Notes under the pieces: model-generated
The model's input: the letters and a program-made list of their open reading frames with translations, nothing else
Told to the model about the DNA's origin: nothing
The model's database searches: none
From: JBGYPP01 sp041838515
GTDB taxonomy: Bacteria; Bacillota; Clostridia; Lachnospirales; Lachnospiraceae
Reading direction: 5' to 3'
NCBI GenBank assembly: GCA_041838515.1
Contig: JBGYPP010000013.1
Location: forward strand, 1 to 45,392
DNA: 45,392 nt
Shown here: positions 22,921 through 31,330 of the stretch, in pieces
Layout: the number at the start of each line of letters is the position of its first letter
How positions within the stretch are numbered: position 1 is the first letter of the stretch
Position numbers and translations under genes: made by a program

Positions 22921-24726
22921 TCAGTTCTTTCTCCCGCCTATGGCCTCCAGATACCGGCTGGGCCTGCGCCGCCCGCCCTCCACCCAAAAAATATCCAAAG
23001 CCTTTTTGGCCCGGGTCAGGGCCACATAAAACAAACGCCTCTCTTCCGCCTCCTGGCCCTCCTCCCCATGGGGAAATATCCCCTCCTGCACATCTGCCAG
23101 CAAAACATGGTCGAATTCCAATCCCTTGGAGGCATGGGCTGTCAACAGGCACAGCCCCTTTCCCGCCTCATCTGCCCGGGGCTGATCCTCCATCGCCCGT
23201 TCAGCGGCAAGCCTCTCCTCATCCCAGCGGGCAAAATCCCCATGAGGCTTGGACAAATCCAGCAAGGACTCCCAGCGTTCCTCCAAGGCTTCCCTTGCCG
23301 ACCCGCTCCCGGCCCTTTGCCTTGCCCAAGCTCCGTATCCCAGACCCCGCCAGAGGTATTGCAGAGCCATATACGGCCTCATAGACCCCATTCTGGCCAC
23401 ATCCCTTTGCAGCTGCCTCCAGGCGGCTGATCCCCCACCTCCCCGGCCTGCCAGCCAAATATCCTCCCGGGATAGCCCCCGGGGCGGACGGCTGCTGATA
23501 CGGCACCAATCCTCCCTATCCCCCTGCCCATAGGCCAGCCGCAGATATGCCCAGACATCTAAGGCCAGCTCCTCCTGATATATGCTGCGTATGCGCTCCC
23601 TGGACACAAAGGGGATGCCCCGGCGGCGCAACCCCTGAGCCCAGCGCTGCATATCCCCATGGGTGCGGAAGATAAACCCGCAGCTATCCCCTCCCCGCGC
23701 CAATTCCTCGCAAAGAGCCATCACCTCCTCGGTCTGCGCCTCCCGTCCGGCGCAGCCGTGAAAATGTATGCAACCCGTCCTATCCCTCTCCGGCCCCGCC
23801 GCCCGTATGGGTATTGCCGATCGGCCCTCCACCCCCCGCATAAGCCGCTGAGATATATCCACTATCTGCCGGCTGCTGCGGTAATTCTCCTCCAGCCACA
23901 GGCTCTGCGCGTCAAATTCCTCCAAAAAAGTCCGCATCCAGCTGGGATCTGACCCCCGGAAACCATAGATGGACTGATCTCCATCTCCCACGGCAAACAC
24001 CTCCCCGCCCAGCCCTAGCAGACGCAGAATGCGGTATTGCACGGGATTGATATCCTGAAATTCATCCACCAATATGTATGGAAAACGTTTTCCGAACACT
24101 TCCGGTCTGGACTGGATGTAATCCAAACAGTCATACGCCATATCGTCAAAATCCAGCACATTCCTCTCCCTGGCAAGCCTGCGCCAAGCCTCCAATATTG
24201 CCTCCAGGCCTATTTCCATCCCCTCCGGCAGCATTTGCCGGCTCCTTTGCCCGTCCAGCGTATTCTTATAAAAAGACAGGGCCTCCATCACCGCCTCCAC
24301 ATCCGCTTGGGCAGGCCGTGTTGAGGACATATGCTCCAACAGCCCTTTGAGCAGCCTCAGGCTCTCCTCCCGGCCGCAAAGCCGCAGCTGTCTGCGATTT
24401 TGCTTCAGCAGGGAGTAAAACAGCGCATGAAATGTGGCAAAACGCACACTCTGGGCGTTTTCCAGCCCCAGAGAACAAAAGCGCTCCTCCATGGAACGCG
24501 CAGCCGCCTTGGTAAAAGTGATCACTAGGATATCTTGGGGCGAGATGCCCCGGAATAGAAGCAGATAAGCAATTTTGTGTGTAAGTACCTTGGTCTTGCC
24601 GGAGCCCGGCCCGGCCAGCAGGAGGAGATGCCCCCCAGCGTGGGCCACCGCCCGCCGCTGGGAGTCGCTCAAACCCTCCAAAGGGTCAAAGGCCTTGGGC
24701 CGGCTCCGGGGTTCAATCCTGCCCAA
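22921..24726 (-). CDS. UvrD/PcrA-like superfamily 1 DNA helicase (short form)
   Basis: 601 residues, about 130 shorter than typical PcrA/UvrD. ATP-dependent 3'-5' helicase motifs are intact: Q-motif LSDSQRRAV, Walker A AGPGSGKT, motif Ia ITFTKAAARSMEER, motif II VDEFQDINP, motif III VGDGDQSIYGFRG, motif IV LEENYRSS, motif V LLTAHASKGLEFDHV and motif VI RRLFYVALTRAKK. The C-terminal PcrA extension is missing and the 2B region is reduced. The start is a TTG at 24726, seven bases after an AGAGG, overlapping the gltX stop by 14 bases. It is co-transcribed with gltX. After its stop the transcript becomes strongly C-rich. The role (repair, recombination or replication restart) cannot be specified. 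Confidence 0.88.
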   Translation of the reverse strand: MGRIEPRSRPKAFDPLEGLSDSQRRAVAHAGGHLLLLAGPGSGKTKVLTHKIAYLLLFRGISPQDILVITFTKAAARSMEERFCSLGLENAQSVRFATFHALFYSLLKQNRRQLRLCGREESLRLLKGLLEHMSSTRPAQADVEAVMEALSFYKNTLDGQRSRQMLPEGMEIGLEAILEAWRRLARERNVLDFDDMAYDCLDYIQSRPEVFGKRFPYILVDEFQDINPVQYRILRLLGLGGEVFAVGDGDQSIYGFRGSDPSWMRTFLEEFDAQSLWLEENYRSSRQIVDISQRLMRGVEGRSAIPIRAAGPERDRTGCIHFHGCAGREAQTEEVMALCEELARGGDSCGFIFRTHGDMQRWAQGLRRRGIPFVSRERIRSIYQEELALDVWAYLRLAYGQGDREDWCRISSRPPRGLSREDIWLAGRGGGGSAAWRQLQRDVARMGSMRPYMALQYLWRGLGYGAWARQRAGSGSAREALEERWESLLDLSKPHGDFARWDEERLAAERAMEDQPRADEAGKGLCLLTAHASKGLEFDHVLLADVQEGIFPHGEEGQEAEERRLFYVALTRAKKALDIFWVEGGRRRPSRYLEAIGGRKN

Positions 24727-26173
24727 GAGCCAACCTCTCTATGCCCAATCGGATGCGCCGCAGTCCCTCTTCCCTGCCCAGCACCTCCAAAATCTCCGTG
24801 GCGCCGGCCGGCGTGGTCTGCCTGCCGGAGAGGGCCGTACGTATGGGCCACATCACATACCCATTTTTATAGCCCTTTTCCTGGGCGAAGGCCTGCAAAA
24901 ACCCGGAAAGACCCTCATGGCTGTAATCCTCCTGCGCCTCCAGCAGGGGCAGAACCTCCCGCAACAGGGCAAGCGAGCTCTCCCGGGTGGTTTTCATCTT
25001 CTTATGGGCGTACATATCCAAATCGTAATCTGGCAGTTCTGCGAAAAAGGCCACCATTTCCTCTATGTCCTGCCAAACCTCTATACGGGTCTTGACCATG
25101 GCGGAGATCTTCTCCAAATCCAGCTCCCCTCCCAGAGCCTGCTCCAGATAGGGTCTGGCCAGGGAGAAAAATACATCCCCATCCATGGCCTTTAGGTATT
25201 CCCCATTCATCCAGCGGAGCTTGGCCATGTCGAACACGGCCGGGGATTTGCTGATACGGGTATAGTCAAAATCCCGCACCAATTCCTCCAGGCTAAAGAT
25301 CTCCCTGTTGTCCGCCGGACTCCAGCCCAGCAGGGCAATGTAATTGACTATGGCCTCGGGCAAAAATCCCTGCTCCAGCAAATCTTCAAAGGAGGAATGG
25401 CCGCTGCGCTTGCTCAGCTTCTTGTGATTTTCATCCGTGATCAAAGGCAAATGCACATAGACAGGCACCTCCCAGCCAAAAGCCTGGTAGAGCCGGACAT
25501 ATTTGGGCGAGGAGGAGAGATACTCATTCCCCCGCACCACATGGGTAATGCCCATAGTGTAGTCATCCACCACATTGGCAAAATTGTAGGTGGGAAAACC
25601 GTCAGATTTGATCAATATCATATCATCCAACTGCGCATTGTCTACCACGATTTCCCCATACAGCTCATCCACAAAGGAGGTCTGGCCCTCCTGGGGATTG
25701 TTTTGGCGTATTACATAGGGCAGGCCGGCGGCCAGCTTGGCCTCCACCTCCTGAGGGGAAAGGCCCAGGCAGTGTTTGTCATAAATCATGACCTCCTTGC
25801 CCTCCACCACCTCGCTCTTGAGGCCCTCTAGCCGCTGCTTGTCACAGAAGCAGTAATACGCCTCACCCTTTTCCACCAGCTCCTTGGCGTAGCGCAGATA
25901 CATGCCTGTACGCATGCGCTCGCTCTGTACATAGGGGCCAAATCCCCCATCCTTGTCCGGCCCCTCATCGTGGTGCAGACCAGCCCTGTCCAGGGTGCGA
26001 TAGATGATCTCCGTAGCCCCCTCCACCAGGCGTTCCTGATCCGTATCCTCTATGCGCAGCAGGAAATCCCCGCCGCTGTGCTTGGCGATGAGGTACTCAT
26101 AGAGGGCGGAGCGGAGATTGCCCACATGCATCTTGCCCGTGGGGCTGGGCGCATATCTGGTGCGTATTTTCAT
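24713..26173 (-). CDS. gltX: Glutamyl-tRNA synthetase
   Basis: 486 residues, a normal class I GluRS. Charges tRNA-Glu (and tRNA-Gln in organisms using the amidotransferase route). It begins MKIRTRYAPSPTGKMHVGN, where HVGN is the HIGH-type motif; the RIEDTDQERLVEG region follows; KKLSKRSG is the KMSKS-equivalent loop; the C-terminal half is the helical anticodon-binding domain. The ATG at 26173 has GGAAAGGTTTAAC upstream; an extension to 26353 would add 60 residues unlike any GluRS. The zinc-binding-type insert with CFCDKQRLEGLKS is present. An AT-rich region (26200-26260) upstream probably holds its promoter, but no clear -35/-10 pair with good spacing was found. Confidence 0.97.
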   Translation of the reverse strand: MKIRTRYAPSPTGKMHVGNLRSALYEYLIAKHSGGDFLLRIEDTDQERLVEGATEIIYRTLDRAGLHHDEGPDKDGGFGPYVQSERMRTGMYLRYAKELVEKGEAYYCFCDKQRLEGLKSEVVEGKEVMIYDKHCLGLSPQEVEAKLAAGLPYVIRQNNPQEGQTSFVDELYGEIVVDNAQLDDMILIKSDGFPTYNFANVVDDYTMGITHVVRGNEYLSSSPKYVRLYQAFGWEVPVYVHLPLITDENHKKLSKRSGHSSFEDLLEQGFLPEAIVNYIALLGWSPADNREIFSLEELVRDFDYTRISKSPAVFDMAKLRWMNGEYLKAMDGDVFFSLARPYLEQALGGELDLEKISAMVKTRIEVWQDIEEMVAFFAELPDYDLDMYAHKKMKTTRESSLALLREVLPLLEAQEDYSHEGLSGFLQAFAQEKGYKNGYVMWPIRTALSGRQTTPAGATEILEVLGREEGLRRIRLGIERLALGQD

Positions 26174-26342
26174 GTTAAACCTTTCCGGGCAGAACCCTTT
26201 TGCGTTGTTGTTTTTTTGTATTATTGTATTAGTATATATGTTGTTTCTGCCAATTTTATGATTGCTCCATGGAATATGCCGGGCTTTGGATACTGCCCCT
26301 TCATGACCATATTCCCTACGGCTCTTCCCTGACAAGGGATGT

Positions 26343-26745
26343 GTTTCCTGCATTTACTCCCGCTGGGCGGCTGATTGTACTATGCCTCATCCCTGTCAAG
26401 AGCTGATTATCCTACAGTTACCCCCGATGAAATCTGCGTTTGCTTCGGCTCTTCCCCGCCGGGCGGCTGATTTCCCTACAAAAACTCCCCTCCGGTGGCT
26501 GCTTTTACCAAGGATCCTCCTCACTGAGGAGATGATTATCCTACGGTTACCCCCGATGAAATCTGCATTTGCCTCGGCTATTCCCCGCCGGGCGGCTGAT
26601 TTCCCTACAAAAACTCTCCTCTGATGGCTGCTTTTACCAAGGATCCTCCCCGCTGAGGAGCTGATTTTCCTACAGCTACCCCCGATGAAATCTGCATTTG
26701 CTTCGGCTCTTCCCCGCCGGGGGCTGCATTTCCTACAGACCTGCC
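26343..26745. repeat. Nested tandem repeat: 129-bp units built from four units of about 32 bp
   Basis: Copies start at 26403, 26532 and 26661 with an exact 129-bp period, the third about two-thirds complete, and weaker copies reach back to about 26343. Each 129-bp unit divides into blocks of 34, 30, 32 and 33 bp that begin with GCTGATT-, GCATTTG-, GCTGATTTCC- or GCTGCTTTT-like sequence and end in small palindromes such as CTCCTCACTGAGGAG. Two blocks resemble each other strongly (GCTGATTNTCCTACA / GCTGATTTCCCTACA). Because 129 is divisible by three, a minus-strand frame of 132 codons (26396-26794) starts just after proA and carries RRG/GKS-rich repeats. I see no spacers, so it is not a CRISPR array. 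It fills most of the 627-base gap between gltX and proA. Confidence 0.85.
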
Positions 26746-26800
26746 GACCCACCCGGCCGAAAAACAACGGGCAGGCGCTCTCCCGGGCAGCCATCTTCGC

Positions 26801-28048
26801 CTACCGGGTCTGACCCTGTCCATAGACTACATACTGGCTGGAGCACAGCTGGACCAAGCCCATGGGCCCCCGGGCATGCAGTCTGGACGTGCTGATGCCT
26901 ATCTCTCCGCCAAAACCAAATTCCCCTCCGTCCGTAAAGCGGGTGGAGGCGTTGACATAGAGGCAGGCGCTGTCCACTCCGGATACAAAGCGACGGGCGG
27001 CCTCCTCATCCCGGGTGATAATGGCCTCAGAATGGCCGGTATTGTATTGATTGATATGGCTCATGGCGCCCTCCACATCCGGGACTATGGCTATGGAAAG
27101 TATATAATCCAGATACTCCCTGGCAAAATCCTCCTCCGTGGCCGGCTCCATCTGGAGGCATATGCCTCTGGCCTGGGCATCCCCTCGCAGCTCCACCCTG
27201 CCCTCCAGGCGCTGGCAGAGCATGGGCAAAAATGTCTCTGCAACGGCCTGATGCACCACCAGGGATTCACAGGCATTGCAGACGCTGACTCTCTGGGTCT
27301 TGGCATTGTCTATAATATCCAGGGCCATGTCCAAATCCGCCTCGGCATCCACATAGATATGGCAATTGCCGGCGCCGGTTTCTATTACGGGTATGCGGCT
27401 GTGCTCCACCACCTCCCGTATCAGCCCCTGGCCTCCCCGGGGGATCAAAACATCCACATAACCCACCATCCCGAACAATTGTTTGGTAATCTCCCTGCCT
27501 CCGTCCTCTATCAGCAGCAGCGCATCCTCCAATCCCCAGGGCGCCAGCACCTGCCGCAGACAGGCGGCTATGGCCATATTGGTGGCCAGGGCCTCCTTGC
27601 CCCCCTTGAGCAGGGCCACATTGCCGCTTTTAAAGCAAAGGCCAAAGGCATCCGAAGTCACATTGGGCCTGGCCTCATAGATGATGCCCACAACGCCCAG
27701 AGGCACCCTCTTCTGGGTGATGACCAGACCGTTGGGCCTCTGCCAGCGGGCGATCTCCTCACCTGCCACGGAGGGCAGGGCGGCTATATCCTCCAAGCCC
27801 TTAGCCATGCCGGTCAGGCGGCTCCTATCCAGATACAGTCTGTCCACAAAGGACGGAGCCATGCCCGCCTCGGCGGCAAGAGCGCAGTCCCGGGCATTGG
27901 CCGCCAATATTTCCCTCTCCCCCTCCATCAGCGCCTGGCCCATGGCACGCAGGGCCTTTGTCCTAGCCCCCTCCTCCAAGGAGCCCACAGCGCCCCTGGC
28001 CGCCTTTGCCCTGCGGCACAAATCCAACAAATACCCGCTATCCCCCAT
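26801..28048 (-). CDS. proA: Gamma-glutamyl phosphate reductase (glutamate-5-semialdehyde dehydrogenase)
   Basis: 415 residues, the expected length. Reduces glutamyl-5-phosphate with NADPH in proline synthesis. It belongs to the aldehyde dehydrogenase superfamily: VGIIYEARPNVTSDAFGLC, LKGGKEA, IPRGGQGLI, VIETGAGNCHIYVD, the catalytic cysteine in QRVSVCNACE and the C-terminal FGFGGEIGISTSRLHARGPMGL. The ATG at 28048 follows GGAGGTAGTGT. It is the last gene of a run that also contains proB, but proB and proA are separated by a DUF896 gene and a folate enzyme. Hairpin-rich repeats follow its stop. Confidence 0.97.
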   Translation of the reverse strand: MGDSGYLLDLCRRAKAARGAVGSLEEGARTKALRAMGQALMEGEREILAANARDCALAAEAGMAPSFVDRLYLDRSRLTGMAKGLEDIAALPSVAGEEIARWQRPNGLVITQKRVPLGVVGIIYEARPNVTSDAFGLCFKSGNVALLKGGKEALATNMAIAACLRQVLAPWGLEDALLLIEDGGREITKQLFGMVGYVDVLIPRGGQGLIREVVEHSRIPVIETGAGNCHIYVDAEADLDMALDIIDNAKTQRVSVCNACESLVVHQAVAETFLPMLCQRLEGRVELRGDAQARGICLQMEPATEEDFAREYLDYILSIAIVPDVEGAMSHINQYNTGHSEAIITRDEEAARRFVSGVDSACLYVNASTRFTDGGEFGFGGEIGISTSRLHARGPMGLVQLCSSQYVVYGQGQTR

Positions 28049-28061
28049 ACACTACCTCCGT

Positions 28062-28622
28062 CTAATGCCAGATCAGATCATCCCAAGCCACATCCGCCTC
28101 TCCCATGGGCAGGCTGGGACTGATTTGGCAGGCAAAGGCCAGGGCCATCACAAAAGGCCTTACCCTGGCCGCCTCCATATACCTGTCGTAGTACCCGCCG
28201 CCATATCCCAGACGGCTGCCGTCCAGGCCAAAGGCCAGGCCCGGCAGCAAGAGCAGGGGCTCCTCCGCCTCCTCGGGCGCATATGCCTTGGCCCCGGGGG
28301 GCTGGAGTATGCCAAAGGGACCGATTTCCATGGCCATATCCTCCTGCCAGGGATAAAACTCCATCCGTCTGCCCTCCACCCTGGGCAGGCATACCCTCTT
28401 CCCCTGGGCTATGGCCCGGGCCAGTATGCCCCAGGCGGACAGCTCATGGCCAAAGGAGGCATAGGCCAGCAGCACTCCTGCCCTGGCCCAGCGGTCGTGG
28501 CTGTAGAGGTCCGCCTCTATTTTCTCCAAGGCCCTGCTCCTCTCCTCCTCTCCCATGGACTTGCGCCTGGCCATATACTGCTTGCGCAGAGCCGCCTTTT
28601 GGACGTATATACTGCCGTCCAC
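28062..28622 (-). CDS. 5-formyltetrahydrofolate cyclo-ligase family protein
   Basis: 186 residues. Converts 5-formyl-THF to 5,10-methenyl-THF with ATP, salvaging a dead-end folate. The N-terminal AALRKQYMARRKSM and the C-terminal LLPGLAFGLDGSRLGYGGGYYDRYM are the family's substrate/ATP-binding signatures. The start is a GTG at 28622, eight bases after GGGG and three bases after the DUF896 stop; the next Met (28574) would cut off the conserved LRK helix. It connects with folD and fhs, encoded 11 kb upstream in the direction of transcription. Confidence 0.92.
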   Translation of the reverse strand: MDGSIYVQKAALRKQYMARRKSMGEEERSRALEKIEADLYSHDRWARAGVLLAYASFGHELSAWGILARAIAQGKRVCLPRVEGRRMEFYPWQEDMAMEIGPFGILQPPGAKAYAPEEAEEPLLLLPGLAFGLDGSRLGYGGGYYDRYMEAARVRPFVMALAFACQISPSLPMGEADVAWDDLIWH

Positions 28623-28625
28623 GGC

Positions 28626-28859
28626 TTATTCCCCGGCCGCCGCACGCTTGGCGGCCATTTTCTCCCCCAGGTTTTCTATATTGCCCTGGGCATCCTGCAA
28701 GTCTATATTGTCCAACTGGGCGCGCAGATTGTTCCGCACGCTGTCCAAAAACACCCTGCGCAGCGCCTGCTGCTCCTCCTTCTCCTCCTGGCCCAACCCC
28801 TGGGCCTTGGATTTGTGGTACAGGGCGTTGATCCTGGATATGGTGTCCTCCATGCCCAT
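28626..28859 (-). CDS. DUF896 (YnzC-like) small protein
   Basis: 77 residues. ISRINALYHKSKAQGLGQEEKEEQQALRR followed by RAQLDNIDL is the DUF896/UPF0291 pattern, a short two-helix hairpin found across Firmicutes; B. subtilis YnzC belongs to it and is under LexA control there. Biochemical function is unknown. Three in-frame starts are close together; the ATG at 28859 is preferred because AAGGAGG stands six bases before it, whereas the GTG at 28862 would be only three bases away. It lies 17 bases after proB and three before the formyl-THF cyclo-ligase. Confidence 0.88.
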   Translation of the reverse strand: MGMEDTISRINALYHKSKAQGLGQEEKEEQQALRRVFLDSVRNNLRAQLDNIDLQDAQGNIENLGEKMAAKRAAAGE

Positions 28860-28876
28860 CACAAGCCTCCTTTTCT

Positions 28877-29722
28877 CTATTTGTGGTAGCTGCGTACAAA
28901 ATCCGGCAAGTCAAAAAGAGGATCTTTGGCCGGGGCGAACCAGGTGCCCACCTCCTCACCGGCCAGGATCTCCTCCAGCACTGACACATCACGGCCATTG
29001 GCTATGACCATGGAAATGCCGCTTCTAGTGGAAATATGCGCCGCCCACAATTTGGTGGCCATACCCCCGGTGCCTACGGAGGAGCCGGCCTCAGCCCCGG
29101 CCATATCCCAGACCTGGGCATCCAGCCTCTCTATACGGCGTATCAGCTTGGCCTGGGGATTTTTGTGGGGATCTTCGGTGTACAATCCGTCTATATCCGA
29201 CAGGAGGATCAGCAGATCCGCCGAAATCAGCGCCGCCACTATGGCTGATAGGCTGTCATTATCCCCTATCTCTATCTCAAAAGTGGCCACAGTGTCATTT
29301 TCGTTGACTATGGGTATGACACCCAGCTCCAGCAGCTTTTCAAAGGTATTCCGGGCATTGTACCGGCTGACATGGTCCGCCACCGTATCCTTGGTCATCA
29401 GGATCTGGGCTGTTGTATGATTGTACTCACCAAATAATTTTTGGTAGGTCATCATCAGGCGGGCCTGGCCCACAGCTGCCATAGCCTGCTTGAAAGCCAT
29501 ATCATCCCCCGGCTTGTCCTGCCTGGCAGCAGCCCCGGGCAGCGCTTTTTTTCCGGCGGCTATGGCCCCGCTGGTCACCAGGACCACTTCCATGCCCCGG
29601 CCCTGCATATCACAGAGCCTGCGGACCAATTTCTCCATCTTGCCATAATCCGGCTCCCCAGTGGCATGCTGCAGGGAGGAGGATCCGATTTTGACCACCA
29701 CCCGCTTGTATTTATTCCCCAT
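28877..29722 (-). CDS. proB: Glutamate 5-kinase (short form without PUA domain)
   Basis: 281 residues. Phosphorylates glutamate at the first step of proline synthesis. Amino acid kinase motifs: VVVKIGSSSL, VTSGAIAAGKKAL, VNENDTVATFEIEIGDNDSLSAIVA, LLSDIDGLYT and GSSVGTGGMATKLWAA. The C-terminal PUA domain of the E. coli enzyme is absent, as in many Firmicutes. The ATG at 29722 has GGAGG nine bases upstream and overlaps the end of the preceding flavoprotein gene by 11 bases. Confidence 0.96.
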   Translation of the reverse strand: MGNKYKRVVVKIGSSSLQHATGEPDYGKMEKLVRRLCDMQGRGMEVVLVTSGAIAAGKKALPGAAARQDKPGDDMAFKQAMAAVGQARLMMTYQKLFGEYNHTTAQILMTKDTVADHVSRYNARNTFEKLLELGVIPIVNENDTVATFEIEIGDNDSLSAIVAALISADLLILLSDIDGLYTEDPHKNPQAKLIRRIERLDAQVWDMAGAEAGSSVGTGGMATKLWAAHISTRSGISMVIANGRDVSVLEEILAGEEVGTWFAPAKDPLFDLPDFVRSYHK

Positions 29723-31322
29723 TTGCTATCGCCTCCGCCATTTTCTTGCCCACGGCCAAACCGTCCATGGCCGCCGAGGTTATGCCCCCGGCGTATCCGG
29801 CCCCCTCGCCGCAGGGGTATATGCCCTTGATATTGATGCTCTGCCCGTCATTCCCCCGCAAAATCCGCAGCGGGGAGGAAGTGCGGCTCTCCACTCCGGC
29901 CAGCCAGACATCCCCTCCGTCAAATCCGGGGATCTGCCGGCCAAAGGCCCTCATACCCCGCGCAAATGCCCTGTTGAGATCCGGCGGCAATATGCCGCTC
30001 AAATCCCCCTGGGCATACAAACCCTTTATGGCCAATCCGCCTCCAGCCCCGCCGTCCCCCGGGATTTCCTCCAATCCTACAGCCTTGAGAAAATCCCCAT
30101 ATCTCTGCACGGGTACCCGTCCACCCCCGGCGGCATGGGCCCTCTCCTCCAGCTGCCTCTGCCACTCTATGCCGGCCAAGGGTCCGGATCCGGGAAAATC
30201 TGCAATCTGCACCCCCATAACTATGGCGCTGTTAGCCCATTCCCCATCCCTGGCGGCATAACTCATGCCATTGACTGTAACCCTACCCGGCTCAGTGGAG
30301 GCATCCACCACATATCCCCCGGGACACATACAAAAGGAATACACAGGCCTGGGCAGGCTGGCGCCTCCGGCCAATTTGTAGGGCGCGGCCCCCAGGCAGG
30401 CCGGATTGGCCCGGCCATACTGGGATAGATTGATATTTTTCTGACGATGCATGAGTCGAAAGCCTACGGCAAAAGCCTTGGCCTCCATAGCCAGCCCCCG
30501 CCTGTACAGCATAGCAAAGCTATCCCTGGCCGAATGCCCCAGCGCCAGCGCCGCCCTGCCGGCAGGCAGCCGCCTTCCATCGGCCAGCGTCAAGGCAACC
30601 AGACGGCCGGACTCCAGCTCTATGTCCTCCAGGCGGCTGCCAAAGCAGATTTCCCCGCCCAACGCCTCTATGCGCCGGCGAAGATTGACCACCACCCGCT
30701 CCAGCACATCCGTGCCTATGTGCGCCTTGGCCTCATAGAGGATCTCCTCCGGCGCGCCGCATTCCACTAATGTTTCCAGCACCAGACGGCCCCGGCCATC
30801 CCTGTCCTTGACCAGCGTGTGCAATTTTCCATCTGAAAAAGTGCCTGCTCCCCCCTCACCAAAGCTCACATTGGAATCCCGGTCCAACAAGCCCTCCTGC
30901 CAAAAGCGTGCCACATCCAAGACGCGCCTCTCCACCGGCTGCCCCCTCTCCAAAAGCAGGGGCTCCAAGCCCGCCTTGGCCAGATAATACGCGCAGAACA
31001 GCCCGGCCGGCCCTGCCCCCACCACCACAGGCCGCTCTCCATGAAAATCTGACAGCCGGTCTATGGCAAACTGGGGAGGCGCATAGGCCTCCAGCCTCTT
31101 GCGGCGGGATATTCCGGCCTCCCCCCTAAGCTTCAGAGCCAGATTGCAGATATAGTAGAGATCCGGCTTTTTGCGGGCATCCACGGAGCAGCGCAGCAGC
31201 CTCCACTCCAGTATATCCCTCCTGGGTATGCCCAGATCCCTGGCCGCCTGCTCCAACGCAGCCTCTATGGAAAAAGTCCCGCTGCTGTCTATGGGAAGCT
31301 TTACCTGATTTACACAAAGCAT
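29712..31322 (-). CDS. FAD-dependent dehydrogenase of the COG2509 type
   Basis: 536 residues. An N-terminal region of about 90 residues (LEQAARDLGIPRRDILEWRLLRCSVDARKKPDLYYI, cut here to its clearest parts) precedes the FAD-binding Rossmann motif VVVGAGPAGLFCAYYLAKAG, then SFGEGGAGTFSDGKL and C-terminal GDLSGIL and YPCGEGAGYAGGI. These mark the uncharacterised FAD dehydrogenases of COG2509, widespread in Clostridia; the substrate is unknown. The ATG at 31322 is preferred: a frame extending to 31700 would overlap the next flavoprotein gene by 370 bases and encodes a Gly/Pro-rich stretch typical of out-of-frame sequence. Two different flavoprotein genes stand side by side here. Confidence 0.88.
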   Translation of the reverse strand: MLCVNQVKLPIDSSGTFSIEAALEQAARDLGIPRRDILEWRLLRCSVDARKKPDLYYICNLALKLRGEAGISRRKRLEAYAPPQFAIDRLSDFHGERPVVVGAGPAGLFCAYYLAKAGLEPLLLERGQPVERRVLDVARFWQEGLLDRDSNVSFGEGGAGTFSDGKLHTLVKDRDGRGRLVLETLVECGAPEEILYEAKAHIGTDVLERVVVNLRRRIEALGGEICFGSRLEDIELESGRLVALTLADGRRLPAGRAALALGHSARDSFAMLYRRGLAMEAKAFAVGFRLMHRQKNINLSQYGRANPACLGAAPYKLAGGASLPRPVYSFCMCPGGYVVDASTEPGRVTVNGMSYAARDGEWANSAIVMGVQIADFPGSGPLAGIEWQRQLEERAHAAGGGRVPVQRYGDFLKAVGLEEIPGDGGAGGGLAIKGLYAQGDLSGILPPDLNRAFARGMRAFGRQIPGFDGGDVWLAGVESRTSSPLRILRGNDGQSINIKGIYPCGEGAGYAGGITSAAMDGLAVGKKMAEAIANGE

Positions 31323-31330
31323 ATGCCATC

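Noticed and set aside
26343..26745. CRISPR array
   Set aside because: The blocks abut without unique spacers, vary in length and sequence, and no cas gene is present.
26396..26794. 132-codon minus-strand frame through the 129-bp repeats, and an 80-codon plus-strand frame at 26382-26624
   Set aside because: Both strands are open only because the repeat lacks stops in some frames. The minus frame has at best a weak ribosome-binding site and no recognisable fold, so it was kept as part of the repeat entry and not called a gene.
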